64,000 nt of DNA from Streptomyces sp. MMG1533 (lineage in GTDB: Bacteria > Actinomycetota > Actinomycetes > Streptomycetales > Streptomycetaceae): the NCBI RefSeq assembly GCF_001279775.1, contig NZ_LGDG01000216.1:1-64000 (forward strand). Reading direction: 5' to 3'. Under the pieces are notes generated by a model. It did not search any database. It was given only the letters and a program-made list of their open reading frames with translations, and was not told the DNA's origin. Below are positions 8,639-16,846 of the stretch, piece after piece (position 1 is the stretch's first letter; each line of letters begins with the position of its first letter). The position numbers were made by a program, and so were the translations under genes.

Positions 8639-9676
8639 TCAGTGCGCGTCGGCGCCCGCGTGCACCGCGGGGCGCCGGCTCGCGATCACCTTGCGGGCGA
8701 GCGAGCGCGGGCTGGTCAGGAAGCCCCAGCCCCACGACATGTGCATGGTGGCGAGGGCGACGGGGATCTGCAGTCGTGCCTTCAGTGGCAGCCCCTTGCC
8801 CGCGGGCAGGGACCCGAGGGCGATCGCCGCGAGGTAGCCGCCGGGGATCACCAGGCCCCACGGGGTGAGCAGAGCGCCGATGGCGATTCCCGCGGCGATC
8901 GCGCACACCGCGGTCGGCGGGGCGAGGTAGCGCAGGTTGATGGAGCCCTCGTGGTAGCGGGCGACGACGTGCCGCCAGCGGCCGTAGTCCTTGTACTGCC
9001 TGGCGAGGGCGCGCACGCTCGGCCGGGGCCGGTACGACACCTTCAGCTCGGGCGAGAACCAGATCAGCCCGCCCGCCTCCCGGATGCGGAAGTTGAGCTC
9101 CCAGTCCTGGGCGCGGATGAACTCCACGTTGTAGCCGCCCTGCCGCTCCAGCGCCTCGCGCCGGAACACGCCGAGGTAGACGGTCTCGGCGGCCTGGGCC
9201 TCGCCGCCCGTGTGGAAGGCGGCGTTGCCGACGCCGATCCTCGAGGTCATGGCGGCGGCGACCGCGTGCTCCCAGTCGTTCTCGCCCTCGGCGTGCATGA
9301 TGCCGCCGACGTTCTGCGCGCCGGTCTCCTCCAGGAGCCGTACGGCGGTGGTGATGTAGTTCGGCGAGAGCATGCCGTGGCCGTCGACGCGCACGACGAT
9401 CGGGTGGCGGGACGCCTTGATCGCGGCGTTCAGCGCGGCCGGCGTACGACCGGTGGGGTTCGGCACGGTGTGCACACGGGGATCTTCCGCGACGAGTTCG
9501 GCCGCGATCTCGTCCGTACGGTCCTTGGACGGACCGAGGGCGATCACGACCTCCATCTCGCCGGCGTACTCCTGCGCGAGGATCGCTTGGACGGCTCCGC
9601 GCAGGTGCCGCTCCTCGTTGAGGACGGGCATGATCACGGACACGGCGGGGAGCTGCACGTCGGGCTTGGCGTTCAT
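8639..9676 (-). CDS. Family 2 glycosyltransferase, membrane-associated
   Basis: 345 residues. GT-A fold motifs: VSVIMPVLNEERHL near the N-terminus (nucleotide-sugar binding), VVRVDGHG as the acidic DxD-like motif, and the acceptor-site RAQDWELNFRIREAGG. Two or more hydrophobic segments lie at about 245-310. Such enzymes extend polyprenyl-linked glycans on the inner membrane face. Being embedded among seven LCP genes, it may build a polymer they transfer; that link is inference. ATG 9676 is used; a TTG nine bases upstream is possible. It is divergent from the LCP gene at 9977. Confidence 0.85.
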   Translation of the reverse strand: MNAKPDVQLPAVSVIMPVLNEERHLRGAVQAILAQEYAGEMEVVIALGPSKDRTDEIAAELVAEDPRVHTVPNPTGRTPAALNAAIKASRHPIVVRVDGHGMLSPNYITTAVRLLEETGAQNVGGIMHAEGENDWEHAVAAAMTSRIGVGNAAFHTGGEAQAAETVYLGVFRREALERQGGYNVEFIRAQDWELNFRIREAGGLIWFSPELKVSYRPRPSVRALARQYKDYGRWRHVVARYHEGSINLRYLAPPTAVCAIAAGIAIGALLTPWGLVIPGGYLAAIALGSLPAGKGLPLKARLQIPVALATMHMSWGWGFLTSPRSLARKVIASRRPAVHAGADAH

Positions 9677-9976
9677 AGGGCGCAAACGTTACCGCGAATG
9701 GGGGACACCGATGCGCCCCGCCCGGGGCGGTGCACCGGGCCGCAGATCGTATCGGCCTACGGTGCTCCCGATCCCACGTACGGCCCCTGGGGCCGGTTCG
9801 GCGGATCCTGCCGGGGTCGCGGGCTCTGGCACGCCCATCTGCTGCGTTGTCGTCCTGGCCGACTCCCTCCTCCGCCTTGCAGCTGGACGCACCGGACCCC
9901 GCTCACCTCGGTTGACAGCAACCGTCCATCCGATCCGGCCCGATCCGCCGGACCGGCCCCAGCGGAGGTGTCCCCC
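9677..9976. promoter_or_regulatory. Divergent intergenic region between glycosyltransferase and LCP gene 6
   Basis: A 300-base non-coding stretch. TTGACA lies at 9912-9917 on the plus strand, inside a small dyad GGTTG/CAACC (9910-9914/9919-9923), but no good -10 hexamer is seen 16-18 bases downstream. A GC-rich dyad occurs near 9713-9732. AGCGGAGGTG at 9961-9970 supplies the ribosome site for the gene at 9977. Confidence 0.3.
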
Positions 9977-11440
9977 ATGCCCACGCCGCCCCGCTCCCCA
10001 GCCGCCCGACCCCGGCGCCGCCCGCAATCGCCGCGGTCGGCGCGACCCCCCGTACGACGGAAAAAACCGCGCTGGGCCATGCGGGCGGTGACGACCCTCT
10101 CCGTGGTCGTGCTCGCCTCGGCCGGAATCGGCCATGCGGTGATCACCAGCCTCGACGCGGACATCGCCCGGGTCGACCCCTTCAAGGACATGAAGAACCG
10201 CCCGAGGGCGGGCCACGGCATGAACGTCCTGCTCGTCGGCACGGACGGCCGCGACAAGATCGCCGAGGCCGAGCGGCAGAAGTACCGGCTCGGCGGCGCC
10301 CCCTGCCGCTGCACCGACACGATGATGCTCGTGCACATCTCGGAGGACCGGGAGCGGGCGAGCGTGGTGAGCCTGCCGCGCGACTCGTACGCCGTGACCC
10401 CGGAGCACACCGACCGGACCACCGGGAAACGGCACCGGGGCCACCCCATCAAGATCAACGCGGCGTACGCGGAGGGCGGCCCGCAGCTCACCGTCCGGAC
10501 CGTCGAGAGCATGACCCACGTGAAGATCGACCACTACCTGGAGGTCGACTTCGCCAGCTTCATGAAGACGGTCGACGTGCTCGGCGGGGTCGAGATCTGC
10601 GCTGCCGAGCCGCTGAAGGACACGTACACCGGCCTCGACCTCCCGCCCGGCACCCATACCCTCCAGGGCGGCCAGGCCCTCCAGTACGTCCGCTCCCGCC
10701 ACGTCGACGGCGCCTCCGACCTCGGCCGGATGCAGCGCCAGCAGCGGTTCCTGGCCGCCCTCATCGACCGCACGACGTCCTCCGGGATCCTGCTGAACCC
10801 GATGAAGTTCCGTGACATCACCCGGGCCGTGCTGGGCTCCGTACGCGCCGACAAGGGCTTCGGCACGGACGAGCTGCTCGACCTCGGCCGGGCGATGCGC
10901 AACTTCTCCCCGTCCTCCTCCGAGTTCACGACGGTGCCGATCGGGCAGATGGGATACGCCGTGAAGGGCGTCGGTTCCACCCTGAAATGGGACGCCCGAA
11001 AGGCCGGCCGCCTCTTCCGGTCCCTCCGCGACGACAAGCCCCTGTCCGTGCGCAAGCCGCAGGCCAAGGCCCTCCGCGTGGACGTCGCCCCCCAGCAGAT
11101 CCGCGTCCAGGTGGAGAACGCCACGGCCACGGCTGGCCTGGGCAAGCGCGTGGACACGGCGCTCGCGGCGACGGGCTTCCGCACGACCCGGCTCCCGGTG
11201 AACGCCGCCGACCGCACCCTCAAGCGCACGGTCGTCGCCTACGACCCCCGCTGGGACCGCTCCGCGAAGTCCCTCGCGGCCGCGCTGCCGGGCAGCGAGC
11301 TGCGGGCGGTGAAGGGGCTCGGCGCGACGCTGAAGGTGATCGCCGGGGCGGACTTCCGGGAGGTGCGGAAGGTGCGGGCGATGGATCCGCCACAGGGGAA
11401 GTCAGGGGTGGTGCGGGGGAACGAGGTGTTGTGTCAGTAG
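9977..11440 (+). CDS. LCP family transferase 6 with LytR_C domain
   Basis: 487 residues from ATG 9977, preceded by GGAGGTG (9964-9970). The open frame runs far upstream, antisense to the glycosyltransferase, but nothing there looks like protein. Basic Pro/Arg-rich head, membrane segment at about 35-55, LCP domain (MNVLLVGTDGRD, DTMMLVHIS, SLPRDSYAVTPEH, IDHYLEVDFASF, LGGVEICAAE, RMQRQQRFL), then LytR_C at about 375-470 (IRVQVENAT). It has a CRC motif before the DT residues, like neither A nor B copies, and groups better with the gene at 12185. Confidence 0.9.
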   Translation: MPTPPRSPAARPRRRPQSPRSARPPVRRKKPRWAMRAVTTLSVVVLASAGIGHAVITSLDADIARVDPFKDMKNRPRAGHGMNVLLVGTDGRDKIAEAERQKYRLGGAPCRCTDTMMLVHISEDRERASVVSLPRDSYAVTPEHTDRTTGKRHRGHPIKINAAYAEGGPQLTVRTVESMTHVKIDHYLEVDFASFMKTVDVLGGVEICAAEPLKDTYTGLDLPPGTHTLQGGQALQYVRSRHVDGASDLGRMQRQQRFLAALIDRTTSSGILLNPMKFRDITRAVLGSVRADKGFGTDELLDLGRAMRNFSPSSSEFTTVPIGQMGYAVKGVGSTLKWDARKAGRLFRSLRDDKPLSVRKPQAKALRVDVAPQQIRVQVENATATAGLGKRVDTALAATGFRTTRLPVNAADRTLKRTVVAYDPRWDRSAKSLAAALPGSELRAVKGLGATLKVIAGADFREVRKVRAMDPPQGKSGVVRGNEVLCQ

Positions 11441-11507
11441 GGGTTCGGTCGTCGCCCTCGCAGGTGCGTTGCCCTACCGCGTCCGGCACGGGGCCTCGGG
11501 GCAGCGC

Positions 11508-12065
11508 TCAGTCCTCGAAGCCCTCGGCCGCCCGCCGTTCCCGCAGCTCCATGATCGCCCGTCGCCGCGCCAGCCGGTGGGTGCGGCGGATCTGGGCCTC
11601 CTGGTAACGCCGCTTGTCGCGCTCGGTCTCCGGGAGCACCGGCGGCACCCGGCGCGGTTTGCCGTCGGCGTCGACGGCGGCGAAGACGAGGTAGGCGGAG
11701 CCCACCTGGGTGGCCGGGTTCGACTCGTTCCACCGCTCGGCCAGCACGCGCACCCCGACCTCCATCGAGGTCCGGCCGGTCCAGTTGACCTGGGCCTTCA
11801 CATGGACGAGGTCGCCGACCCGGACCGGTTCCAGGAACGCCATCTCGTCCATGGACGCGGTGACCGCCGGCCCGCCGCTGTGCCGGCCGGCCACGGCGCC
11901 GGCCGCGTCGTCGACCAGTTTCATGATCACGCCGCCGTGCACGGTGCCCAGGAGGTTCGTGTCGGCGTTGGTCATGATGTGGCTGAGCGTGGTCCGGGAC
12001 GCCGAGGTCGGCTTGCCCGGGATATCCGGAGTCTCCGATTCCGCGGCGGAGGCCTGATCTGTCAT
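11508..12065 (-). CDS. Acyl-CoA thioesterase (hot-dog fold)
   Basis: 185 residues. The hot-dog signature NLLGTVHGGVIMKLVDDAAG carries the His-Gly-Gly helix start and an Asp expected at the active site. ASMDEMAFLEPVRVGDLV and the second strand set follow, so this is a single-domain enzyme of the YciA/BFIT type. It hydrolyses acyl-CoA to acid and CoA in the cytosol; chain length is unknown. The C-terminal 40 residues are Arg/Glu-rich. ATG 12065 is chosen because GGTGGAGG lies just upstream; the frame continues upstream without protein-like sequence. It is convergent with LCP gene 6. Confidence 0.85.
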   Translation of the reverse strand: MTDQASAAESETPDIPGKPTSASRTTLSHIMTNADTNLLGTVHGGVIMKLVDDAAGAVAGRHSGGPAVTASMDEMAFLEPVRVGDLVHVKAQVNWTGRTSMEVGVRVLAERWNESNPATQVGSAYLVFAAVDADGKPRRVPPVLPETERDKRRYQEAQIRRTHRLARRRAIMELRERRAAEGFED

Positions 12066-12184
12066 GGCCTCCACCTTATGCCGAGGTGACAAGCCGGGAT
12101 TTTGTGTCAGCTTCGCAACAGCAGTGCCCTTATTTTCCGACGAACCTTGTGAGGGACATGGCAGTGCCCTGCACACTGGGGCCC

Positions 12185-13489
12185 ATGAACGATTGGCCCG
12201 AGGCATGGTCCGACGACAACCGCGGCAGCCGGTACGGACGCGGCAGCGCAGGCTCACAGCCCGAGAGCGCCCGTGTCATGCGGCAGGTCCGCCGCGGCCA
12301 GGCGGCTCCGCCCGGGCAGGGCGGGTACGGGGGCCCCGGCGCCCCGGCCCCGCCGTACGGCGGTGTCCCGCAGCAGCCGTCGTACGTCAACGGCGGTGAC
12401 GACACCGTCTACGACGACGGGTACGACAGCGGCTACAACACGGGCCACGTCTACGGCGGCGGTGGCCCCGGCGGTCCCGCCGACGGCGGCCGTGGCCCGC
12501 GCCCCGCGCCGAACTGGCGCCGGCGGATCAAGCTGACCACGATCACCGTGCTGGTGGTGCTGGTCGCGACGACCGTCGGCACGTACTTCTGGGCCGACTC
12601 CAAGCTCAACCGCGAGGTCGACCTGTCCAAGGTCATCGACCGGCCGGAGACGGGCGAGGGCACGAACTACCTGATCGTCGGCTCCGACAGCCGTGCCGGG
12701 CTGTCCGACGAGCAGAAGAAGAACCTGCACACCGGGTCCGCCGAGGGCAAGCGCACCGACTCGATGATGCTGCTGCACGTCGGCAGCAACGGCGACACGC
12801 TGATATCCCTGCCGCGTGACTCGGACGTGGAGATCCCGACGTACAAGGGCTCCGACTCCGGCAAGACGTACCAGGGCACGGGCCGGCACGTGAAGCTGAA
12901 CGCGGCCTACGCGGAGGACGGCCCCGAGCTCCTCGTCCGCACCGTCGAGTACAACACCGGCCTGCACATCGACCACTACGTGGAGATCGGCTTCGCCGGC
13001 TTCGCGAACATCGTGGACGCGGTCGGCGGCGTCGAGATCGAGATCCCGAAGGGCGGCATGAAGGACACCAAGTCCGGCGCCGACTTCGAGGCGGGCAAGC
13101 AGACCCTGAACGGCGAGCAGGCGCTCGCCTTCGTCCGTACCCGGTACGCGCTGGCGGGCTCCGACCTGGACCGTACGAAGAACCAGCAGAAGTTCCTCAA
13201 CGCCCTCGCCAACCAGGTCGCGACCCCGAGCACGATCCTCAACCCCTTCAAGCTGTACCCGACCATGGGCTCGGGCCTGGACTCGCTGATCGTCGACAAG
13301 GACATGGGTCTGTACGACCTGGCCTCGATGTTCTGGGCGATGAAGGGCGTCAACGGCGGCGACGGCACGTCGATGAACATGCCGATCTCCGGCTCCTCCG
13401 GGGGCAACCTCGTCTGGGACAAGGCGAAGGTGAAGACCCTGGTCGAGGAGCTGAACAACGACGAGAAGGTCACGGTCTCGAGTGAGTGA
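12185..13489 (+). CDS. LCP family transferase 7
   Basis: 434 residues. Gly/Tyr/Asp-rich cytoplasmic head of about 110 residues, membrane segment at about 118-140, and an LCP domain (YLIVGSDSRAG, TDSMMLLHVG, SLPRDSDVEIP, KLNAAYAEDGP, IDHYVEIGFAGF, VGGVEIEIP, DRTKNQQKFL) that fills the rest. There is no LytR_C domain. ATG 12185 (MNDWPEAW) is chosen by protein content; ATG 12158 is in frame but its GAGGG is too close. The stop overlaps the next gene's GTG (13482), so the HAD gene is probably translationally coupled. Confidence 0.9.
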   Translation: MNDWPEAWSDDNRGSRYGRGSAGSQPESARVMRQVRRGQAAPPGQGGYGGPGAPAPPYGGVPQQPSYVNGGDDTVYDDGYDSGYNTGHVYGGGGPGGPADGGRGPRPAPNWRRRIKLTTITVLVVLVATTVGTYFWADSKLNREVDLSKVIDRPETGEGTNYLIVGSDSRAGLSDEQKKNLHTGSAEGKRTDSMMLLHVGSNGDTLISLPRDSDVEIPTYKGSDSGKTYQGTGRHVKLNAAYAEDGPELLVRTVEYNTGLHIDHYVEIGFAGFANIVDAVGGVEIEIPKGGMKDTKSGADFEAGKQTLNGEQALAFVRTRYALAGSDLDRTKNQQKFLNALANQVATPSTILNPFKLYPTMGSGLDSLIVDKDMGLYDLASMFWAMKGVNGGDGTSMNMPISGSSGGNLVWDKAKVKTLVEELNNDEKVTVSSE

Positions 13490-14114
13490 CCCTTCCCGAC
13501 CCGGCAGAGCACCGTTCGACGCGGTGCTCTGCGACGTCGACAACGTGATCCGCTTCTACGACCCCTCCCGGCTGCACGCCCTGGAGCGTGCCGCCGGGCT
13601 GGCCGAGGGCACCACCATGAAGGTCGCCTTCGCCCCGGAAACGGTTCTGCCCCTCGTCCTGGGCCGGATCGACGGCCAGGAGTGGGTGCGTGCGATCGCC
13701 GAGCCCCTGACCGGCCAGGTCCCCGAGCAGACGGCCTGGGAGCTGGGCACGGCCCTCCTGGAATCCCCCTTCCGGGCGGACGACGAGGTCGCCTCCCTCC
13801 TCCGCCGCGCCCGTATCCGCGTCCCCCTCGTCCTGGTCACCAACGCCACCCTCCGCCTGGAGGACGACCTCACCACCCTCGGCCTGACCGACCTCGCGGA
13901 CCACGTCGTGAACAGCGCCCGAGTCGGCCTGGTCAAGCCGGACCCGCGCATCTACCACCTCGCCGCGTCCCTGGCCGGCGTCCGCCCCGACCGCTGCCTG
14001 TTCGTCGACGACAGCGAGGAGAACGTGGCGGCGGCGGCAGCCCTGGGGATGCGGTCGGTGCACTTCCGCGAGGCCGCGGATCTGGAACGCGCCCTGGAGC
14101 CGCTGTTCGCCTAG
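13482..14114 (+). CDS. HAD-superfamily hydrolase
   Basis: 210 residues. Haloacid-dehalogenase motifs are complete: VLCDVDNVI (DxD nucleophile pair), LVTNAT (motif II), VKPDPRIY (Lys motif) and LFVDDSEENV (acidic motif IV). A helical cap lies between residues 20 and 85, so it is a small-molecule phosphatase or similar; the substrate is unknown. The start GTG 13482 lies inside the end of LCP gene 7. The pairing hints at a role in sugar-phosphate or lipid-phosphate turnover, but this is only context. Confidence 0.8.
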   Translation: MSDPSRPGRAPFDAVLCDVDNVIRFYDPSRLHALERAAGLAEGTTMKVAFAPETVLPLVLGRIDGQEWVRAIAEPLTGQVPEQTAWELGTALLESPFRADDEVASLLRRARIRVPLVLVTNATLRLEDDLTTLGLTDLADHVVNSARVGLVKPDPRIYHLAASLAGVRPDRCLFVDDSEENVAAAAALGMRSVHFREAADLERALEPLFA

Positions 14115-14165
14115 GCGGGCGCACACCTCTCCACCGGCCCCGCCCCACCCCGCCCAAGACGGACC

Positions 14166-14189
14166 AAGGGCACCCGGCCGGGTGCCCTT
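14166..14189. terminator. Bidirectional terminator between HAD and copper-protein genes
   Basis: AAGGGCACCCGG (14166-14177) is followed directly by CCGGGTGCCCTT (14178-14189), a perfect 24-base palindrome between two convergent genes. It is symmetric, so it can serve both directions. Confidence 0.75.
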
Positions 14190-14207
14190 GAAGCCCTCAG
14201 GCCGACG

Positions 14208-14567
14208 TCACATCGTGGCGCCCGCCATCGCACGGCAGGTCTGGGCGCAGCGGCGGCAGGCCTCTGCGCAGGCCGTCATCTGGGGGTCGTCGGGCATCGA
14301 CATGCAGGCCTCGGCGCACATGTCGCAGGCCTTGGCGCACAGGGCGCACATGTCGGCATGCATCGGGGAGCGGCGCATCATCATGTCCGAGCAGATGCGG
14401 GTCGTCTCGGAACAGTCGATGAGGGCCCGCATGATCTGCATCTGGGCCTGTCCGCCCTTCTGCATACAGGAGCTCATCGTCTCCTCACATGCACTGTGAC
14501 AGGACATGCACGCCTCGATGCACTCCTGCATCTCCTTGCTCAGCTGGGTCGTGGTGGGCTGCTGCAT
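14208..14567 (-). CDS. Four-helix-bundle copper-storage protein (Csp3-like)
   Basis: 119 residues with 16 cysteines at 16, 20, 23, 27, 34, 52, 59, 74, 77, 81, 84, 88, 100, 104, 107 and 111. They sit mostly in CxxxC and CxxC pairs along predicted helices and are Met-rich around them. This pattern is that of the Csp family (DUF326), whose bundle core binds many Cu(I) ions. There is no Tat or Sec signal, so a cytosolic Csp3-type copper store is expected. ATG 14567 follows GGAGGAGG. Upstream lies the former end of the acyl-CoA dehydrogenase gene. Confidence 0.85.
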   Translation of the reverse strand: MQQPTTTQLSKEMQECIEACMSCHSACEETMSSCMQKGGQAQMQIMRALIDCSETTRICSDMMMRRSPMHADMCALCAKACDMCAEACMSMPDDPQMTACAEACRRCAQTCRAMAGATM

Positions 14568-14680
14568 GGTTCCTCCTCCGGTGGCGGGAACCGCGGGGTC
14601 GGCACCCGCACTTCCGTCCTACGCCTGCCCGGGCGGGTTCGCCACGGGGCGGACCGGAGGAAAAAATCCTTCGTCGCGCG

Positions 14681-14713
14681 TCGCCCTCCGCCCGAAGACC
14701 GGGCGGAGGGCGA
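14681..14713 (-). terminator. Original terminator of the acyl-CoA dehydrogenase gene
   Basis: A 14-bp perfect stem, TCGCCCTCCGCCCG (14681-14694) with CGGGCGGAGGGCGA (14700-14713), has a 5-base loop. Read on the minus strand, a run of six T follows after 13 bases (plus-strand A run at 14671-14676). It lies 26 bases beyond the leftover 3' end of the dehydrogenase gene, so it was that gene's terminator before the element inserted. Confidence 0.7.
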
Positions 14714-14738
14714 CGGGACACCACGGACCGAGCGTGCG

Positions 14739-14802
14739 TTACGGCAGGTTCCGCGCCATCACGATGCGCTGGACCTGGTTCGTGCCTTCACAAATCTGCG
14801 TG
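14739..14802 (-). pseudogene. Leftover 3' end of acyl-CoA dehydrogenase, left attachment site
   Basis: Read on the minus strand this encodes TQICEGTNQVQRIVMARNLP and TAA (stop 14739-14741), matching the C-terminus of the gene at 20723. Bases 14746-14802 match 20730-20786 at 53 of 57 positions. Left of base 14772 the codons are GC-rich as in native genes. At 14791 a C replaces T, changing the conserved Tyr to Cys, as expected if that side came from the element. The crossover therefore lies in 14773-14790. Confidence 0.9.
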
Positions 14803-14819
14803 CCTTATAGGCCATACGG

Positions 14820-14831
14820 CTCTGACCTGCA
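14820..14831 (+). repeat. Putative integrase arm-type site, left
   Basis: CTCTGACCTGCA occurs here, 18 bases inside the left attachment repeat, and again in the same orientation at 20702-20713 near the right end. An inverted copy of TGACCTGCAC lies at 20573-20582. Direct and inverted copies flanking the core are what tyrosine integrases use as arm sites. Confidence 0.5.
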
Positions 14832-15068
14832 CGGACACCCACCTTGGCAAAGCCCTCCCCAGCATTTCCCCATGATCGTCAGGAGTCTGCCCAGGCCGGC
14901 GCGGTACCGGCGGCAGCCTCTCAGACCGGTCGGAGGAGCGGCAGGCTCCGGGGAGGTTACGCGGTTTCCCGTTCCGTCAACCGTGATCGCTTGACCCGCG
15001 CGCCCTGGCCTCGGGAGCATCAACCCAGATGCGGGGTACTGGCAGCACGGGAGAGGGGAACCCAGACC
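14832..15068. other. Non-coding left end of the element
   Basis: About 240 bases without a supported gene. The frame of the next small gene is open through here but is Arg/Ala-rich and unlike protein. TTGACC at 14991-14996 could be a -35 hexamer, with no convincing -10 partner. GAGAGGGG at 15050-15057 serves the gene at 15069. Confidence 0.3.
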
Positions 15069-15260
15069 ATGAAGGTCACCAAGCTGGTCAGCACGTGCGA
15101 CATCAAGGACTGCCCGACGATCTACGCGACGGATCGCTGCACGCTCTTGGTTCAGGGGGAGACTCCGACCGACCACGGGCTTCAGATTCCCGCTCACGAA
15201 ACCCTGGTCGAGATCCCGATGGAACTGATCCAGAAGGCCATCCGTGACAACCTCATCTAG
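15069..15260 (+). CDS. Small conserved regulatory-island protein
   Basis: 63 residues, MKVTKLVSTC at the start and IRDNLI at the end, acidic, with three cysteines (10, 15 and 23). The family is not assigned here; from memory similar small proteins often precede DUF6879 genes in streptomycetes. ATG 15069 has GAGAGGGG at a usable distance. The next gene starts inside it (GTG 15244), so the two are co-translated. It belongs to the element's rightward cargo operon. Confidence 0.7.
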   Translation: MKVTKLVSTCDIKDCPTIYATDRCTLLVQGETPTDHGLQIPAHETLVEIPMELIQKAIRDNLI

Positions 15261-15768
15261 GACCCTCGGCGACCTCTTCGACACGTTCCAGCGTGAGGCG
15301 TTCCGGCTCGAAACCCTCGACGACTACAGCAAGTCGGGGAACGTCGACGCCTATCACGCGTTCCTGGCCGGGGAGCCACAGCCGGACGACTACAACGCGG
15401 GCTGGGTCGAAGAACTCCGCTCACACACGGGAAAAGGGAAACGAGTCTACCGGGTTCACATTCTGCGCCGCCCGCTCACGGACTATCTTAGGTTCGAACT
15501 CGGGTGGGGATACCCGAAGAACATGTCCGGGGGTGAGGAGTTCTTAATTCTGGACATCACCGACAGGCCGAACCCCCTGCAGAACGCGCCTGACTTCTGG
15601 CTCTTCGACTCAGAGTCCGTGGCCGTGATGAACTACGACGGCGCCGGGAAGTACCTGGGCTCGGAAGTCCTGTCATCGGAACGAACGGCGGAATTCGCCG
15701 GGCACCGTGACGCGGCACTCACCCACGCGGAACCGTTCACGGAATGGTGGGCCAAGTACGGGGCGTGA
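15244..15768 (+). CDS. DUF6879-like protein
   Basis: 174 residues, soluble. It has the run FQREAFRLETLDDY near the N-terminus, RRPLTDYLRFELGWGYPKN in the middle and DFWLFDSESVAVMNYD towards the C-terminus, which are hallmarks of the DUF6879 family as I recall it. Biochemical function is unknown. The gene begins 17 bases before the end of the previous gene, and its TGA (15766-15768) overlaps the GTG of the following XRE regulator. These tight overlaps suggest the products work together. Confidence 0.75.
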   Translation: MTTSSRTLGDLFDTFQREAFRLETLDDYSKSGNVDAYHAFLAGEPQPDDYNAGWVEELRSHTGKGKRVYRVHILRRPLTDYLRFELGWGYPKNMSGGEEFLILDITDRPNPLQNAPDFWLFDSESVAVMNYDGAGKYLGSEVLSSERTAEFAGHRDAALTHAEPFTEWWAKYGA

Positions 15769-16595
15769 ACAGAGCACAGCTTGGGGCCGCGCTGCGGGCC
15801 CTGCGAGTAACTTCCGGAAAGGAGGCCAAAGCGGTGGCCCGCAGCGCCCTCATGTCTCCGTCCAAACTGTCCAAGATTGAAAACGCGAAGCTCGCGGCCA
15901 GCGCGACGGACGTAGAGCGCATCCTGACCGCCATCGGTGTCTCGGATGAGGTCAAGGCGGAGTACACCGAGGCTGCGCGGGCATCGGCAACGGAGGCAAC
16001 GGCATGGCGCCTGTTGAAGCGCATCGGAGTCCACAAGGGTCAGCAATCCGCCAAGGCCCTTGAAGCCCAGATGTCCACGCTTCGGCTGTTCCAACCGGCC
16101 CTGGTGCCGGGCTTGCTCCAGACGCCGGAGTACATCCGTGCCGTTCTCCAACGGCACAATCTGAGCGAGGACTCTCTCTCCCGGACGATCAACGGCAGGC
16201 TTGAACGTCAAGCGGTCCTCTACGACAGCGCCAAGTCGCTGCGCTTCATAATCACAGAGCCTGTCCTGCGGTGGCGCATTGTCCCGCCACAGATGATGGC
16301 GGCACAGCTCGACCGAATCTTTTCCATTTCTCGCCTGCCTCATGTGGACATCCGCATAGTCCCGTTGAGGATTCAGCAGCGCGACATTGCGAATCATGCG
16401 TTCGTCATCCGCGACGACCGAATGGTCACGGTTGAGACCGTCCACGCTGAGGTAGTCGTAACAGATCCACGGGACATTGGTCTCTACGTCGAGAAGTTCG
16501 AGGGATTCGAACGAGTGGCATTGTCTGGTGACCAAATGCGGGGCCTGGTCGAAGGTATCCGCGACGACTTTTTGCGGGAACAGGAAACAGGCTAG
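15765..16595 (+). CDS. XRE-family regulator with DUF5753 domain (WhiJ-like)
   Basis: 276 residues from GTG 15765, which overlaps the upstream stop as GTGA. ATG 15744 in the same frame is possible. A helix-turn-helix occupies about residues 5-60 (MSPSKLSKIENAK is the recognition region). The remainder is a DUF5753 domain with LFQPALVPGLLQTPEYI and the C-terminal LSGDQMRGLVEGIRDDF. WhiJ and AbaA-type regulators of Streptomyces development have this layout and work with small DUF397 partners. One DUF397 gene lies downstream at 17127. The target genes are unknown. Confidence 0.8.
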   Translation: MNRAQLGAALRALRVTSGKEAKAVARSALMSPSKLSKIENAKLAASATDVERILTAIGVSDEVKAEYTEAARASATEATAWRLLKRIGVHKGQQSAKALEAQMSTLRLFQPALVPGLLQTPEYIRAVLQRHNLSEDSLSRTINGRLERQAVLYDSAKSLRFIITEPVLRWRIVPPQMMAAQLDRIFSISRLPHVDIRIVPLRIQQRDIANHAFVIRDDRMVTVETVHAEVVVTDPRDIGLYVEKFEGFERVALSGDQMRGLVEGIRDDFLREQETG

Positions 16596-16627
16596 AGCCG
16601 CATCCGTGGCCCGTCGAAGATGGCGCC

Positions 16628-16846
16628 ATGGAGAGCGAAGAGAGAACTTCCGATCCTGGAACCCACACGACAGCACGGACGTGCCTGCCGGAGCCACCTC
16701 GCGAGCCGTCACCCAAACCCGGTTGCGCTGACTGCCTGTCCATATCGGTAGCCCGCGAGAACGCCCGCTCCACGTTCGACTACAGCGCCGTATCCGACGC
16801 CAACGTACGGATGCGCCAGCACCACGCAGAGGCGCACGCGTCATGA
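16628..16846 (+). CDS. Small cysteine-containing hypothetical protein
   Basis: 72 residues. The middle holds a C-x15-CADC arrangement (CLPEPP ... GCADC) that could bind a metal, then a hydrophilic helix ending HHAEAHAS. No family is assigned. Its TGA overlaps the ATG of the next gene (ATGA at 16843). The ribosome site is weak. It is part of the element's regulatory cargo. Confidence 0.55.
   Translation: MESEERTSDPGTHTTARTCLPEPPREPSPKPGCADCLSISVARENARSTFDYSAVSDANVRMRQHHAEAHAS

Noticed and set aside
8639..9676. A biosynthetic gene cluster around the glycosyltransferase
   Set aside because: Only one glycosyltransferase is present among LCP genes; no further sugar, lipid or modifying enzymes are linked.
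8642..9976. Long rightward open frame joined to LCP gene 6
   Set aside because: It is antisense to the glycosyltransferase, its translation is Arg/Gly/Val-rich without motifs, and ATG 9977 has a proper ribosome site.
14844..15068. Upstream extension of the small element gene at 15069
   Set aside because: No ribosome site and no family-like sequence; ATG 15069 has both.
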